DNA of 64,000 nucleotides, from positions 120,207 to 184,206 of the forward strand of contig JAACJG010000010.1 of the NCBI GenBank assembly GCA_009917695.1, given 5' to 3'. The position numbers and the translations under genes were made by a program. Every line of letters starts with the position of its first letter. Within the stretch, counting starts at the first letter, position 1. Positions 26,780-35,508 of the stretch are shown piece by piece. Source of the DNA: Candidatus Rifleibacterium amylolyticum. Its GTDB lineage: Bacteria; Muiribacteriota; Ozemobacteria; Ozemobacterales; Ozemobacteraceae. The notes under the pieces are model-generated. The model searched no databases. It was given only the letters and a program-made list of their open reading frames with translations, and was not told where the DNA came from.

Positions 26780-27820
26780 TCAGGCGGCTGGTTCAGATAC
26801 CGTCTTGAGAATCTTTTCGATGATGGTGTCGGGTGTGATTCCTTCTGCTTCAGCGTTGAAGTTGAGCAGAATGCGGTGGCGCAGCACTGCGTAGGCGAGC
26901 GCTCTGATGTCTTCACAGGCTACGTAGAACCGCCCCTGTAGAACAGCTCTTGCTTTTGAGCCGAGAATAAGATACTGGCTGGCGCGCGGGCCGGCGCCCC
27001 AGGTGACGAAGTCATTGACAAAGCCGGGAGAATTGTCGCGGCCCGGGCGGGTCGCTTCGGCAATCGCCACGGCGTAACGAATGACACGGTCAGATACCGG
27101 CACGCGTCTGACGATTTCCTGCAGTTCGAGAATACGCTTCTGTTCAAGCGCCGGAACCAGATTGGCAAGTGCGCCGCCGGTAGTGGCGCGAACCATGGTT
27201 ACTTCTTCTTCTGTTGGCGGGTATTCCATGCGCACGTTGAACATAAAGCGGTCGAGCTGCGCTTCCGGCAGCGGATAGGTGCCTTCCTGCTCGATCGGGT
27301 TCTGCGTGGCGAGAACGAAAAACGGTTCTGCCAGAGGATAAGTCGTGGTGCCACTGGTGATTTTGCGTTCCTGCATTGCCTGTAAAAGCGCTGCCTGTGT
27401 TTTGGGCGGTGTGCGGTTGATTTCGTCGGCGAGCAGAATCTGTGTGAACAGCGGACCTTTAACGAAACGGAAATTGCGTTCGCCGGTCTTCATATTTTCT
27501 TCGATGATTTCGGTGCCGATGATATCAGAAGGCATCAGATCCGGTGTGAACTGCACACGCTTGAACGAGAGGTCGAGCAGCTGGGCGAGACTGTTGACCA
27601 GAAGGGTCTTGCCTAACCCGGGTACGCCGATGAGCAGAACGTGACCCTGAGCGAACAGCGCATAGAGAACTTCTTCGACGACTTTCGTCTGACCGATGAA
27701 GACTTTGCTGATTTCGCTCAGGATTTTTTTGTGGGCATTCTTTATCTCGGCGAGCGCCTTGACCTCGTCGATTTTTGTTTCATTCGCGGTTTGAACGGTG
27801 TTTTCGCTTTCCTGTGCCAT
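26780..27820 (-). CDS. MoxR family AAA+ ATPase
   Basis: The 346-residue ATPase has a short polar N-terminus, Walker A in LIGVPGLGKTLL, Walker B in ILLADEINRTPPKTQ, the sensor-1 strand LATQNPIEQEGTYPLPEAQL and the MoxR signature DRFMFNV. A helical lid domain follows (ISVADRVIRYAVAIAEATRP-like region near 240-260). MoxR ATPases are chaperone-like and act on complexes containing VWA proteins. This is the first gene of the 12-28 kb operon, so transcription probably starts in the 120-base gap upstream, which also contains an imperfect palindrome. Confidence 0.95.
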   Translation of the reverse strand: MAQESENTVQTANETKIDEVKALAEIKNAHKKILSEISKVFIGQTKVVEEVLYALFAQGHVLLIGVPGLGKTLLVNSLAQLLDLSFKRVQFTPDLMPSDIIGTEIIEENMKTGERNFRFVKGPLFTQILLADEINRTPPKTQAALLQAMQERKITSGTTTYPLAEPFFVLATQNPIEQEGTYPLPEAQLDRFMFNVRMEYPPTEEEVTMVRATTGGALANLVPALEQKRILELQEIVRRVPVSDRVIRYAVAIAEATRPGRDNSPGFVNDFVTWGAGPRASQYLILGSKARAVLQGRFYVACEDIRALAYAVLRHRILLNFNAEAEGITPDTIIEKILKTVSEPAA

Positions 27821-27858
27821 CTTGCTACCTCCTGCTTTAACGCGGTCAAACTTAACAC

Positions 27859-27887
27859 GAATTCACCCTCTGTACAAGAGTGAATTC
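27859..27887. other. Imperfect hairpin between pilin operon and moxR
   Basis: GAATTCAC...GTGAATTC arms with a further CTCT/AGAG pairing enclose a small loop, leaving a one-base bulge. It lies between the end of the PilW-like gene (27944) and the moxR start (27820), both on the minus strand. There is no T-run after it in either direction, so it is more likely an operator or mRNA structure than a strong intrinsic terminator. Confidence 0.45.
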
Positions 27888-27943
27888 TCAGATGTTCCCG
27901 GGGGCGATGCTGACCAGTCTTATCGGAATCTTCACAGCCATGT

Positions 27944-28696
27944 TTACATGGCAGCAGGAGTCACCTTTGTGTCGCGCATCAGTCTGGCAACAGTCGATTC
28001 GGTAAAATTGCTGGCGGGAAGACCGTTTTTGAGCAGCACGCATTCGACAACTATTTTTAGCGCTCTTTTATCGCCATCTTCGATGAGAAAGAATGACAGG
28101 CTGTTAACGTCTTCGACACGAGTGAAAAAGTCGTTGCTTGTGTTGGGCTCAAACATCCCGCCAACAGCGACTCCTGAATCAGGGGCGGTAAATATGGCTC
28201 CTGGCAAGGCAACCGGTACTGTCGTGTGTCGGTTAAAATCGCCGGTGCGCTGATAGGTAAGCCGTCTCGCCGTAAGGACCAGTGAGCAACCCTGCCACTT
28301 GCCGCTGGTAAGTTCACTGTAAGCCGAGGCCTCGACCGCTGATTTTATTATGGCAAAATAGGCCACCGGCTGATTTGCCGTACTGCTGTCAAGCTTTTTG
28401 TTGCCAGTTTCGAGCTGATTGAATGCGAGAGTGTTGATGTTGATGTTGATCTGTGGCGCCACCAGACTCGCTTCGCCGCTGCTTCTGATAATATAGGCGC
28501 TGTTTGCCTTTTCGAGATCTTCTTTGAGCGTAGCCAGAAGAATCTGAATTTCTTTCTGTCGCGAAGCCTTCCATTCTCCAACCCGATACGAATTGGTGAG
28601 CTGTCTGAACATGAGAAATACTGTGAGAATAAACACCGACAGAATGCCGGCAGCTACAAGTATCTCAATCAGCGTGTAACCCTTTATTCTTTTCAT
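27944..28696 (-). CDS. PilW/GspJ-like minor pseudopilin
   Basis: The 250-residue protein has a classic prepilin start, KRIKGYTLIEILVAAGILSV, with glycine before the cleavage site and Glu at +5. It continues with FRQLTNSYRVGEWKASRQKE and a beta-rich C-terminal part, the PilW/GspJ pattern. The start codon shares a base with the stop of the PilX-like gene upstream (TGATG). It is the last gene of the second minor-pilin triad. Confidence 0.87.
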   Translation of the reverse strand: MKRIKGYTLIEILVAAGILSVFILTVFLMFRQLTNSYRVGEWKASRQKEIQILLATLKEDLEKANSAYIIRSSGEASLVAPQINININTLAFNQLETGNKKLDSSTANQPVAYFAIIKSAVEASAYSELTSGKWQGCSLVLTARRLTYQRTGDFNRHTTVPVALPGAIFTAPDSGVAVGGMFEPNTSNDFFTRVEDVNSLSFFLIEDGDKRALKIVVECVLLKNGLPASNFTESTVARLMRDTKVTPAAM

Positions 28697-29145
28697 CAGT
28701 TCTTTACCCGGGTAGAGTTTATTGTTTTTTTGATGCTTCGCTTCATGCCATTTCCCTCGATGATAACCTCAAACTCGATCGAATCGATTTTATATCTGGT
28801 TTGGCCAAGAACCCGGCATTTGGTGCTGTAAGTCAATGGAAATGGCTCATTTCTTTCGCCTTTAAGAGGCCCGAGAAGATACTTTTCCCAGGGATCAACG
28901 ACAGATACTCTTTTGTCTCTTACCGAAAAATTGTAGGCATAGTAGAACTCAGAAGGCAGCTGCTTGAATTTGAGCAGGGCCAGCTGGGTGATTCCCTGGC
29001 CGATAAAATCCATCTGAACCCGCTCGAGAATTTTGCTGTTGATCGGAGTCGCTTCGCGTGAATTTCTGACATAGACTCCGGCCAGCCCAAGCAAAGCGGT
29101 GGCAAACACCAGCACTATAACTATGGCAATACCCTTTTTGTTCAT
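28696..29145 (-). CDS. PilX-like minor pseudopilin
   Basis: This 149-residue protein begins NKKGIAIVIVLVFATALLGL, a PilX/GspK-type hydrophobic helix after a lysine-glycine leader but without the usual Glu at +5, as in other PilX-type proteins. The rest is a small soluble domain with a predicted C-terminal strand pair (IDSIEFEVIIEGNG). It lies between PilV- and PilW-like genes, separated from the first by 6 bases and sharing one base with the second. Confidence 0.8.
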   Translation of the reverse strand: MNKKGIAIVIVLVFATALLGLAGVYVRNSREATPINSKILERVQMDFIGQGITQLALLKFKQLPSEFYYAYNFSVRDKRVSVVDPWEKYLLGPLKGERNEPFPLTYSTKCRVLGQTRYKIDSIEFEVIIEGNGMKRSIKKTINSTRVKN

Positions 29146-29151
29146 AGGCGT

Positions 29152-29712
29152 TTATTCTTCCAGGTTGGCTTTAAGAGTCGAAACTTGAATCGGCGGTGGT
29201 GTAATGTTGTTTGGCTCAGTCCAGGATACCGATATGTCGTATTGTTTGACCATTATCGGCCGATGCACGCCTGATCCATCAAACACTGCGCCTTCTGTCG
29301 TTTCGTCGAGAAATTTCCAGGTTTCGCTTTTATCAATGTTGTAACTCGCATCGTTAAGATCAACCGGATGATAAGCGAAGGTAACCGGATAATTGCTTAC
29401 TGTGAGGCTGATGGTGTAAGTAGCGTTGCCTTCGCCCTTTACATTGCCAAGCACGATAGTTCCGCTGGCAGCTACCAGATTGTTGTTCAGGGTGCCGACC
29501 GGAACCTGGTCATACGGCAGCTTCAGCAGTTTGTTCATACTCGACTCAGCCAGATGAATCGCATCGATGCGCCGCATGTCTTTTTGCGTGAGCTTGTGCC
29601 CCTGGCTGAATATGCCGACAATAGGCAGAATAGCGACCGCCATTAGTATTGTCGCAAGCATTATCTCGGTCAAAGTTATGCCGTTTTTATGGTTGCGATA
29701 ACTATTTTTCAT
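29152..29712 (-). CDS. PilV-like minor pseudopilin
   Basis: The 186-residue product has a prepilin leader ending in KNGITLTEIMLATILMAVAI, with Glu at +5, then IHLAESSMNKLLKLPYDQVP, closely similar to the PilV-like protein at 5418 (FIDNLLKLPYKE). That similarity between clusters suggests the triads are duplicates of one ancestral set. The gene overlaps the lipoprotein gene upstream by 4 bases (ATGA). Confidence 0.85.
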   Translation of the reverse strand: MKNSYRNHKNGITLTEIMLATILMAVAILPIVGIFSQGHKLTQKDMRRIDAIHLAESSMNKLLKLPYDQVPVGTLNNNLVAASGTIVLGNVKGEGNATYTISLTVSNYPVTFAYHPVDLNDASYNIDKSETWKFLDETTEGAVFDGSGVHRPIMVKQYDISVSWTEPNNITPPPIQVSTLKANLEE

Positions 29713-30368
29713 TTGGCTTCACCAGCTGCAATCTTGTCTAAATCTGTTTTTGACCATAGCGTAAACTCTTTTATCTCTTTGCCGTCGAATAAAGCCACAC
29801 GGTGAACTCCCATGCCACCGGCCAGAGGATTGCCGTTGAATACCCAGTCAATTTCAAGCCCTGCTTTTAACGGCATCTCGTCGATGGCAATCACTTCGCT
29901 TTCTTTGCCAAGCAGGCAGTAGCGCAAGACATATTCGCTATACATCGAGGCTCTGACGGTAATGCCAAAGTAGCATACCATATCGGCCATCATCTGCATA
30001 CTTGCTCGCGCCGAGGGGATAATGACTTCGAGTCTGGGAAAACTCTTTTGTGAGTTGCTGCCCTGTTCGCTGCTGCGTGAGATTGTCGTGTGCTCGGCAA
30101 CCTCATGCAGCATGTCATAGCCAAGGGTTTCATGCGCGCTCGCGTTGATAGAAATATGAAGGTCGTCAGAATCTGTCGGCAGAACCGGCAAAACTCTCTT
30201 CCAGAACATGTCGCCGGCAAGACTTGAAAGGTAAGATGTCTCTGCTACTTCTTTAAGCGGTTGCCACAGATGCACAAGCTCATTGCATGCCGACAGGACG
30301 CCAGCGTTGACCAGCATCATCAGCAGCAGGCAGCAAAGCCTGTATGACCGGGGCATCTTACTGTTCAC
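29709..30368 (-). CDS. Probable lipoprotein of unknown function in pilin operon
   Basis: Read from GTG 30368, directly after the stop of the large secreted protein gene; ATG 30356 is an alternative. The N-terminus is basic, then hydrophobic, and ends in a lipobox-like VLSAC, suggesting lipid anchoring at the cysteine. The remaining 190 residues show no recognised domain. It overlaps the PilV-like gene downstream by 4 bases, so it is translated with the pilins and may help in their export or assembly. Confidence 0.7.
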   Translation of the reverse strand: MNSKMPRSYRLCCLLLMMLVNAGVLSACNELVHLWQPLKEVAETSYLSSLAGDMFWKRVLPVLPTDSDDLHISINASAHETLGYDMLHEVAEHTTISRSSEQGSNSQKSFPRLEVIIPSARASMQMMADMVCYFGITVRASMYSEYVLRYCLLGKESEVIAIDEMPLKAGLEIDWVFNGNPLAGGMGVHRVALFDGKEIKEFTLWSKTDLDKIAAGEAK

Positions 30369-33300
30369 TTATTTGAAGGTTTTGTCTATTGTTCTGATAT
30401 CAAGCCTTGAAGAAGAAATGGGAACAATGATCTTAAGATAACGCTTGTTGGGTTCATTGTCAGCATTTCTCGGATTTGCCGGATCAGCCGGCCAGGCCCG
30501 TGCGTCGTCCTGAACTTTCATCTCCATTACGTAGTTGCCGGCAGCGCGGAAAATATTGAGATATTTTGGCGCGGCGCCAATATCCTTAATCAGCGCCATG
30601 TCTTTGTCGCGCAGTTCCCATGAGGTAATTGATACATTTCCAGTGTTGTCGCTCAATTTGCTTTCGAAGGTTACCGGAATGTCAATCTCAAGAGTTGAGG
30701 GTTCCTGAGTGCTTTTTTGAGCCATTATCGCTGAGAACGGCTGACCTGCCAGTGCTTTGAATTTGCCATCGACGCCGAATATGCTGCCCGGATTGTTGAT
30801 GTCGCTAAAAACCCAGTCTTCAAGACCGTTTCTTTCTTCAGATTGCCCGGTATTTTCTGCCAGGCAAACCCACTGGCCATCGACATAGGTCGGAAGAATG
30901 TTGGAGGGGCCGACCATAAGCGTGTCGGGGTTCTTGTCGTCTTTTGCCTGAATGAACGCGAGTGGTCTGTCGTTATCCTTGATCACTATCTGGCCAAGCA
31001 TAAAGTCGCCGCCAGCATTGCCCGAAGTATCGACTATATTGAAGCCAAAAACAAGGTTTTCATAGGTGCTGAGCTGGTTGGCATAGTCATAAGACATTTC
31101 GGGATACATGTTGGCACCGTTCTGTCTGAAATAGTCGAGATCGTTTACCGCTATCGAATATTTGCGATATGTCCAGCTGCGCACCTTGGGCAGTGGACAA
31201 TCGGCGGGCAGATCGTTGAACGAATAGAGATTCTGGAAAACCTTGTATGGATCTTTGTTGGTAAGACCATCGGGAGTGTTGCGGTAACGCTTCTGCCCGT
31301 CGGCGCGCAGTGCTGTTGGCAGACCGTCTGGCACGCTCATGCCAAGTGCATTGTTGTGCAGAAACTTGCCGCTGGCTTTTGTTATGCCATGTTTGAGCGA
31401 CAGCCCAAAATATTTGTCAACCAGCAGTGGGCTGAGATTGGCATGGGTGCTGACGTTGCCGTAAGGATTGTCGTTTGCGACCCAGCAGACGACGTTGGTC
31501 GGATTGCTTTTGCCGTCGGCAGTTTGCGAAAGACGTTCGCCGGTAGTTCCCCACATGTATTCCGGCGAGATATCGAGCGCTTTCTGCATGGTGTTGGCAA
31601 GATCGGCAAGCTGTTGTGCGGGTGGTGTGTCGTCGAGCACGCAAACCCGGCATGTTGCGCCGATAGTAATTGGTACGAACTTGGTTTTTTCGACCGGTAT
31701 CGTAATTACGCTGCCATTCGAGAGGGTTTTGAATTCTTTTTCAAAATACTCATAGCTGTAAACACGGCTGGCGTCTACCTTGAGCAGGTAGTGCCCAGGT
31801 TCTGACGGAATGGTGAATACGCTGTCACCGTGCGCAACCGAGATTGTTGCGCCGTTTGTTTCTTTAGTAATATTGACCAGGCTCTTGCTGCTGTCAACCG
31901 GGTCGGCAAGACTTATCTTCCATGAGAATTTCGGAGTTTCCGTCAGCCATCTCAGGTTGTTATGAGGCTCGCCGGGCACGGGTGGGGTCTCCTGCAGCAT
32001 AGCCGAAATTCTATCGACTCCGGCTGATTTGTTTGCAAGGTTCTCTCTGACCTGAAAACTCCAGGGTTGATCGCTTTTGATCTGGGGTATTACATAGGTC
32101 TCGCCAGTGGGATTTGCAGGATTGCTGTTCTCTAAAGACGACTGACTGGTGTTGCCAGGCAGGAGCTTTGGCCGGTAATCATAGCTGGTGCCTTTTGAAT
32201 CACTCGGCTTACCACTCATGATTACACAGGCCCCGCCAGGATAGGTTGGGTTGGTATAGGTCTGTACAAAAATCTTTGTTTTTGCCCATTCGCTGTTATC
32301 TTTGGCTCTGGCGGGGATATCTGCTGACAGGTAGTCGCCCTTTCTGTCTGCCAGAACACCTCTGGGCATCTTGTCATACTGGTAGTATCTGAAAGTCGAT
32401 CTTACGCTGATTTCATATTCGCCCGGCCCGAACATGATCGGCAAAACGGTTTCCTTCGTTCTTGTGTTGCCATCAAGAATGACGTTGTTGAGCGGATCTC
32501 CATACATGTTCTTGGTCTGTACAACTTTCCAGTAAAAATAGAGCTGATCGCTTTCGGTGGTTGACGGGAATCTGCCGATAAAATTGTTGCCGTTGGGGTC
32601 GTCAGATGCCTCACCATTGCGGTTTACCCCGTTGTTGTCAAAGTCAGGAGCATTCTCAACCGTGAAGAAATACTGTGTGGCATCATTGTAAGGAGTTGGC
32701 GAATCATTCATGTCCTTGTCATAAGGCCCGTTAATATCAATACTGGCAGTTGTTCCGGTAACTTTCGGCGGGGTGCAGACGTTGATTACAGCTACCTCTG
32801 TGCGGTAGGTGTCGCTGACCTTGGGAGAGGTCCTGACCAGAGTTCCCGGGCACATCGACCACTTGTTTCTGTCTTCGAGCTGGTCGGGTTCACACAGAAA
32901 GTCCTGTTCGAAATAGTTTGAACCGAGCAGAATGTCGCCGCTGGCGTCCATGAAACTGCCACTGTAGTAATTCAACATGGTTACGCCCTTGTAGACCTGC
33001 TGCTTGAATTTGGCTCGATATAGATTCGGAACCATCGTCGATTTTTTCTCGTAGGCGTAGGCCTGCGCTGCCTTGAATGCCGGCATATCCTTGCCGGGTG
33101 CGTTTTCTGGATTGCGTTTGGTAGAAACGAAGTAGAGGTTGCCAAAACCGTCGGAGTCTATTGAATTAGGCAGATCGGGGATTGCCGAGATGTCTATGAC
33201 TTCAGGAATACATGGCTTTGTTTGTGTTTCGTTTCTGACAAAAGAGTATACCAATGGAATTGTTTTGTCATAAGCGTATACGATACCGCCGGTCTGCCAC

Positions 33301-34532
33301 CACTGGTCAGAAACGGCGACGTCAGTGAGTTCTTTGAGAAAGCCGCTGCTGGGAACATTTGCCTGAGCGAGCCATTCGTTGATTTTGTTTATGCCGAGAA
33401 TATAAACCCAGTCTGCTGTTAAACTTTTTGAGCTCACGCCAATTTTTACCGCCGTAAGATCAGCCGGATTACCGATAGTTGAGCCGGTATAAGCGGCGTT
33501 GTTGAGCTTTAATGCGTAGTTTGGCGTACCGTAGTCACGGGTATACAGATAGCTTCTTCCAGCACCCGAGACAAGACATGATAAGATCGGGGTATTGCCG
33601 GTCGGGATCGGGGTGCCGGGGCCGGTGCCTGGAGCGCAGGGGTCGCCGCATTCGCAGAGAGTATCTTTGGTATTGGTTGAGCCAAGAACAACGCTGCCGG
33701 CCTGGCCGCGGTCGAAAGGGCCAGCCTTCTCATCGACGCTGTAACTTAGAAGTTTCAGTTTTTCTTCGTTGATCTGAACGGTTTCTCTGACAAGTTTATG
33801 GCACCAGCCTGATCTGAATGGATAACCGGCGCCATCCATGCATTGCACGAAACCATACATTTTGTAGGGGCCGAGAATGGTATTGGGGCTGGATGTGCCA
33901 TACCAGTCAGGTCTCAGGTAGGTGAATGGGCTGTTTATCTTGTCGGCGTCATCACCTGAGTGATACCAGCGACCATTGACTATGAGATAGTACCCGGGCT
34001 GACCGGGGGCCGGGTCGGGCTTCCAGGTGCAGGGATAGCAGTTGCCGAGATAGCCATAGGAAGATGTGTATTGCGACGGGTAGCTTTTATTGTCGTGAAT
34101 ACCCACACCGCTACCTGTATTGCCGGGGTAATTGTGATGAATATGAACTATCTTGTCATGCAGGCCTGAATCATAAGGGCCGTCAGGAGCGACATGCACG
34201 CTGGTCAGACACTTTCTGACCAGTGGATATGGCGAAAAGTGCATGCCGGTGGTTCCGTCAGAAGAGAACGTCCAGAGTTCCTTCTTGATGGTGCTGGTGG
34301 TTTCATTGAATAACATCGAAGCCGAAAGGTTGAACGCCTTGCCGCCATCATACAGATAACCGGGTGTGCTGCCGGCAACCAGGTTGTTCAGCTTGTATAT
34401 GCCTCTGACCGGGCCGTCGCCTATCAGCAGAAAGGCATCGCCATTCTGCTCGTAAAAATCATCCAGCGCTGATATGCTGTTCGGAAAGAGCAATGCAAGA
34501 GCCAGAACTACCAGAATGATATGCTTTTTCAT
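30369..34532 (-). CDS. Very large secreted protein upstream of minor pilins
   Basis: The 1387-residue protein has a clear signal peptide (IILVVLALALLFPNSISA) and AAGGTGA before the ATG. No membrane anchor follows. The mature part is rich in Tyr, Asn, Gly and Pro and in short strands. The N-terminal half has pairs of cysteines (GNCYPCTW, LCECGDPCAPG) and segments reminiscent of beta-propeller blades (SIDSDGFGNLYFVST, DASGDILLGSN). The C-terminal half has Ig-like stretches (GPGEYEISVRSTFR, EPGHYLLKVDASRV, AAGNYVMEMKVQDD) and a D/N-rich loop (APDFDNNGVNRNGEA). Position and size recall PilY1, the large tip protein encoded with minor pilins in Pseudomonas, but homology cannot be shown here. Confidence 0.7.
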   Translation of the reverse strand: MKKHIILVVLALALLFPNSISALDDFYEQNGDAFLLIGDGPVRGIYKLNNLVAGSTPGYLYDGGKAFNLSASMLFNETTSTIKKELWTFSSDGTTGMHFSPYPLVRKCLTSVHVAPDGPYDSGLHDKIVHIHHNYPGNTGSGVGIHDNKSYPSQYTSSYGYLGNCYPCTWKPDPAPGQPGYYLIVNGRWYHSGDDADKINSPFTYLRPDWYGTSSPNTILGPYKMYGFVQCMDGAGYPFRSGWCHKLVRETVQINEEKLKLLSYSVDEKAGPFDRGQAGSVVLGSTNTKDTLCECGDPCAPGTGPGTPIPTGNTPILSCLVSGAGRSYLYTRDYGTPNYALKLNNAAYTGSTIGNPADLTAVKIGVSSKSLTADWVYILGINKINEWLAQANVPSSGFLKELTDVAVSDQWWQTGGIVYAYDKTIPLVYSFVRNETQTKPCIPEVIDISAIPDLPNSIDSDGFGNLYFVSTKRNPENAPGKDMPAFKAAQAYAYEKKSTMVPNLYRAKFKQQVYKGVTMLNYYSGSFMDASGDILLGSNYFEQDFLCEPDQLEDRNKWSMCPGTLVRTSPKVSDTYRTEVAVINVCTPPKVTGTTASIDINGPYDKDMNDSPTPYNDATQYFFTVENAPDFDNNGVNRNGEASDDPNGNNFIGRFPSTTESDQLYFYWKVVQTKNMYGDPLNNVILDGNTRTKETVLPIMFGPGEYEISVRSTFRYYQYDKMPRGVLADRKGDYLSADIPARAKDNSEWAKTKIFVQTYTNPTYPGGACVIMSGKPSDSKGTSYDYRPKLLPGNTSQSSLENSNPANPTGETYVIPQIKSDQPWSFQVRENLANKSAGVDRISAMLQETPPVPGEPHNNLRWLTETPKFSWKISLADPVDSSKSLVNITKETNGATISVAHGDSVFTIPSEPGHYLLKVDASRVYSYEYFEKEFKTLSNGSVITIPVEKTKFVPITIGATCRVCVLDDTPPAQQLADLANTMQKALDISPEYMWGTTGERLSQTADGKSNPTNVVCWVANDNPYGNVSTHANLSPLLVDKYFGLSLKHGITKASGKFLHNNALGMSVPDGLPTALRADGQKRYRNTPDGLTNKDPYKVFQNLYSFNDLPADCPLPKVRSWTYRKYSIAVNDLDYFRQNGANMYPEMSYDYANQLSTYENLVFGFNIVDTSGNAGGDFMLGQIVIKDNDRPLAFIQAKDDKNPDTLMVGPSNILPTYVDGQWVCLAENTGQSEERNGLEDWVFSDINNPGSIFGVDGKFKALAGQPFSAIMAQKSTQEPSTLEIDIPVTFESKLSDNTGNVSITSWELRDKDMALIKDIGAAPKYLNIFRAAGNYVMEMKVQDDARAWPADPANPRNADNEPNKRYLKIIVPISSSRLDIRTIDKTFK

Positions 34533-34539
34533 GCGACAG

Positions 34540-35508
34540 TCACCTTTCTCTGAACATCTTGATGCCCTTTAACAGGGACTCAATGAGGTAAGGATTGAAC
34601 TTGTATTTTTCAAAAAGTGTCCGACAAACCTGCTCGGTAATATCAAGATTGCCTGCGATGAAGAGTTTGGAAGGCCTTACTGTGGCCACTGCAGAACCGA
34701 CATCTTTGCGATTTGCAAGATGTTGAAATGAGAGGTTTTCAATTGACTTCATGAGTGAAGGAGCCCAGTGGTTGGCAATTGTAAAAGTGTTCGGCTCGGG
34801 CAGCGGTGATTTAAGTATTATCTGATAGGCTGTGTTAGACCACAACGGCGTATTTTCCGGAATGTGCTCCAGAAGTTCAGGGGGTGTCTGCGGTGCTGTG
34901 AGAGTGTCGTCGATTATGCAGGAGACTTTCAGCTTTTCAGCGGTTTCTTTAATGATCTCATCGAGTTCGCTTACTATCGTCTCCAGCTTTTTAACGGTCT
35001 CGGCTCGAGACAGAAAAACCTCGTTCCAGATTGAATCCTGGAGTAGAACAATTTCTTTGTCTATTTCAGCGAACTCATCCTGCATTTTCTCAAGCCGCTT
35101 TTCATCTCTGGACTGGGTGTCGGCCAGTCGTTTGTCTATTTCGGCCTTGGATATTTTGAGCTGCGCCAGTTTTGTTACTTCTCCTGTCCAGTGCAGGCGA
35201 GTCTTTGCAATGTTTTCCTGTATTTTGCTCTGTCTGGCCAGCAGTTCGTCTACTTTTGGCGCGAGTTCTTTTTGTTTGGCGGCCATTCTTTCATAGACAG
35301 CCTGCATGGTAGCCATGTCGTCTCTTTTAAGCTGAGAGCGAGTAAAGCGTTGCGTGACGAAATCATAGTCTTTCATTTCGGGATGCAATACCAGGCAGGT
35401 GCGATAATCTATGGTCGCAAAAGAACTGTCTGCATAAGCAAAAGAGTATGAACTCAAAAACAGCAGGGTTATCAACAGCAGAATTTTAGTCTTCACTTTT
35501 TTCCTCAC
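34540..35508 (-). CDS. OmpH/Skp-like periplasmic coiled-coil protein
   Basis: The 322-residue product has a signal peptide (ILLLITLLFLSSYSFAYA) followed by SFATIDYRTCLVLHPEMKDY, which resembles the first strand of OmpH/Skp chaperones (IAYVD...). A long coiled coil at about 60-190 follows (AAKQKELAPKVDELLARQSK, LEKMQDEFAEIDKEIVLLQD), then a unique C-terminal part. OmpH proteins hold outer-membrane proteins in the periplasm. The C-terminal 120 residues are not part of the usual 160-residue Skp, so this is an extended variant. It overlaps its paralogue upstream by 23 bases. Confidence 0.7.
   Translation of the reverse strand: MRKKVKTKILLLITLLFLSSYSFAYADSSFATIDYRTCLVLHPEMKDYDFVTQRFTRSQLKRDDMATMQAVYERMAAKQKELAPKVDELLARQSKIQENIAKTRLHWTGEVTKLAQLKISKAEIDKRLADTQSRDEKRLEKMQDEFAEIDKEIVLLQDSIWNEVFLSRAETVKKLETIVSELDEIIKETAEKLKVSCIIDDTLTAPQTPPELLEHIPENTPLWSNTAYQIILKSPLPEPNTFTIANHWAPSLMKSIENLSFQHLANRKDVGSAVATVRPSKLFIAGNLDITEQVCRTLFEKYKFNPYLIESLLKGIKMFRER

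Noticed and set aside
26767..26916. N-terminal extension of the DUF58 protein upstream of 26766
   Set aside because: It is out-of-frame reading of the moxR 3' end; the ATG at 26766 has a ribosome binding site and fits the family start.
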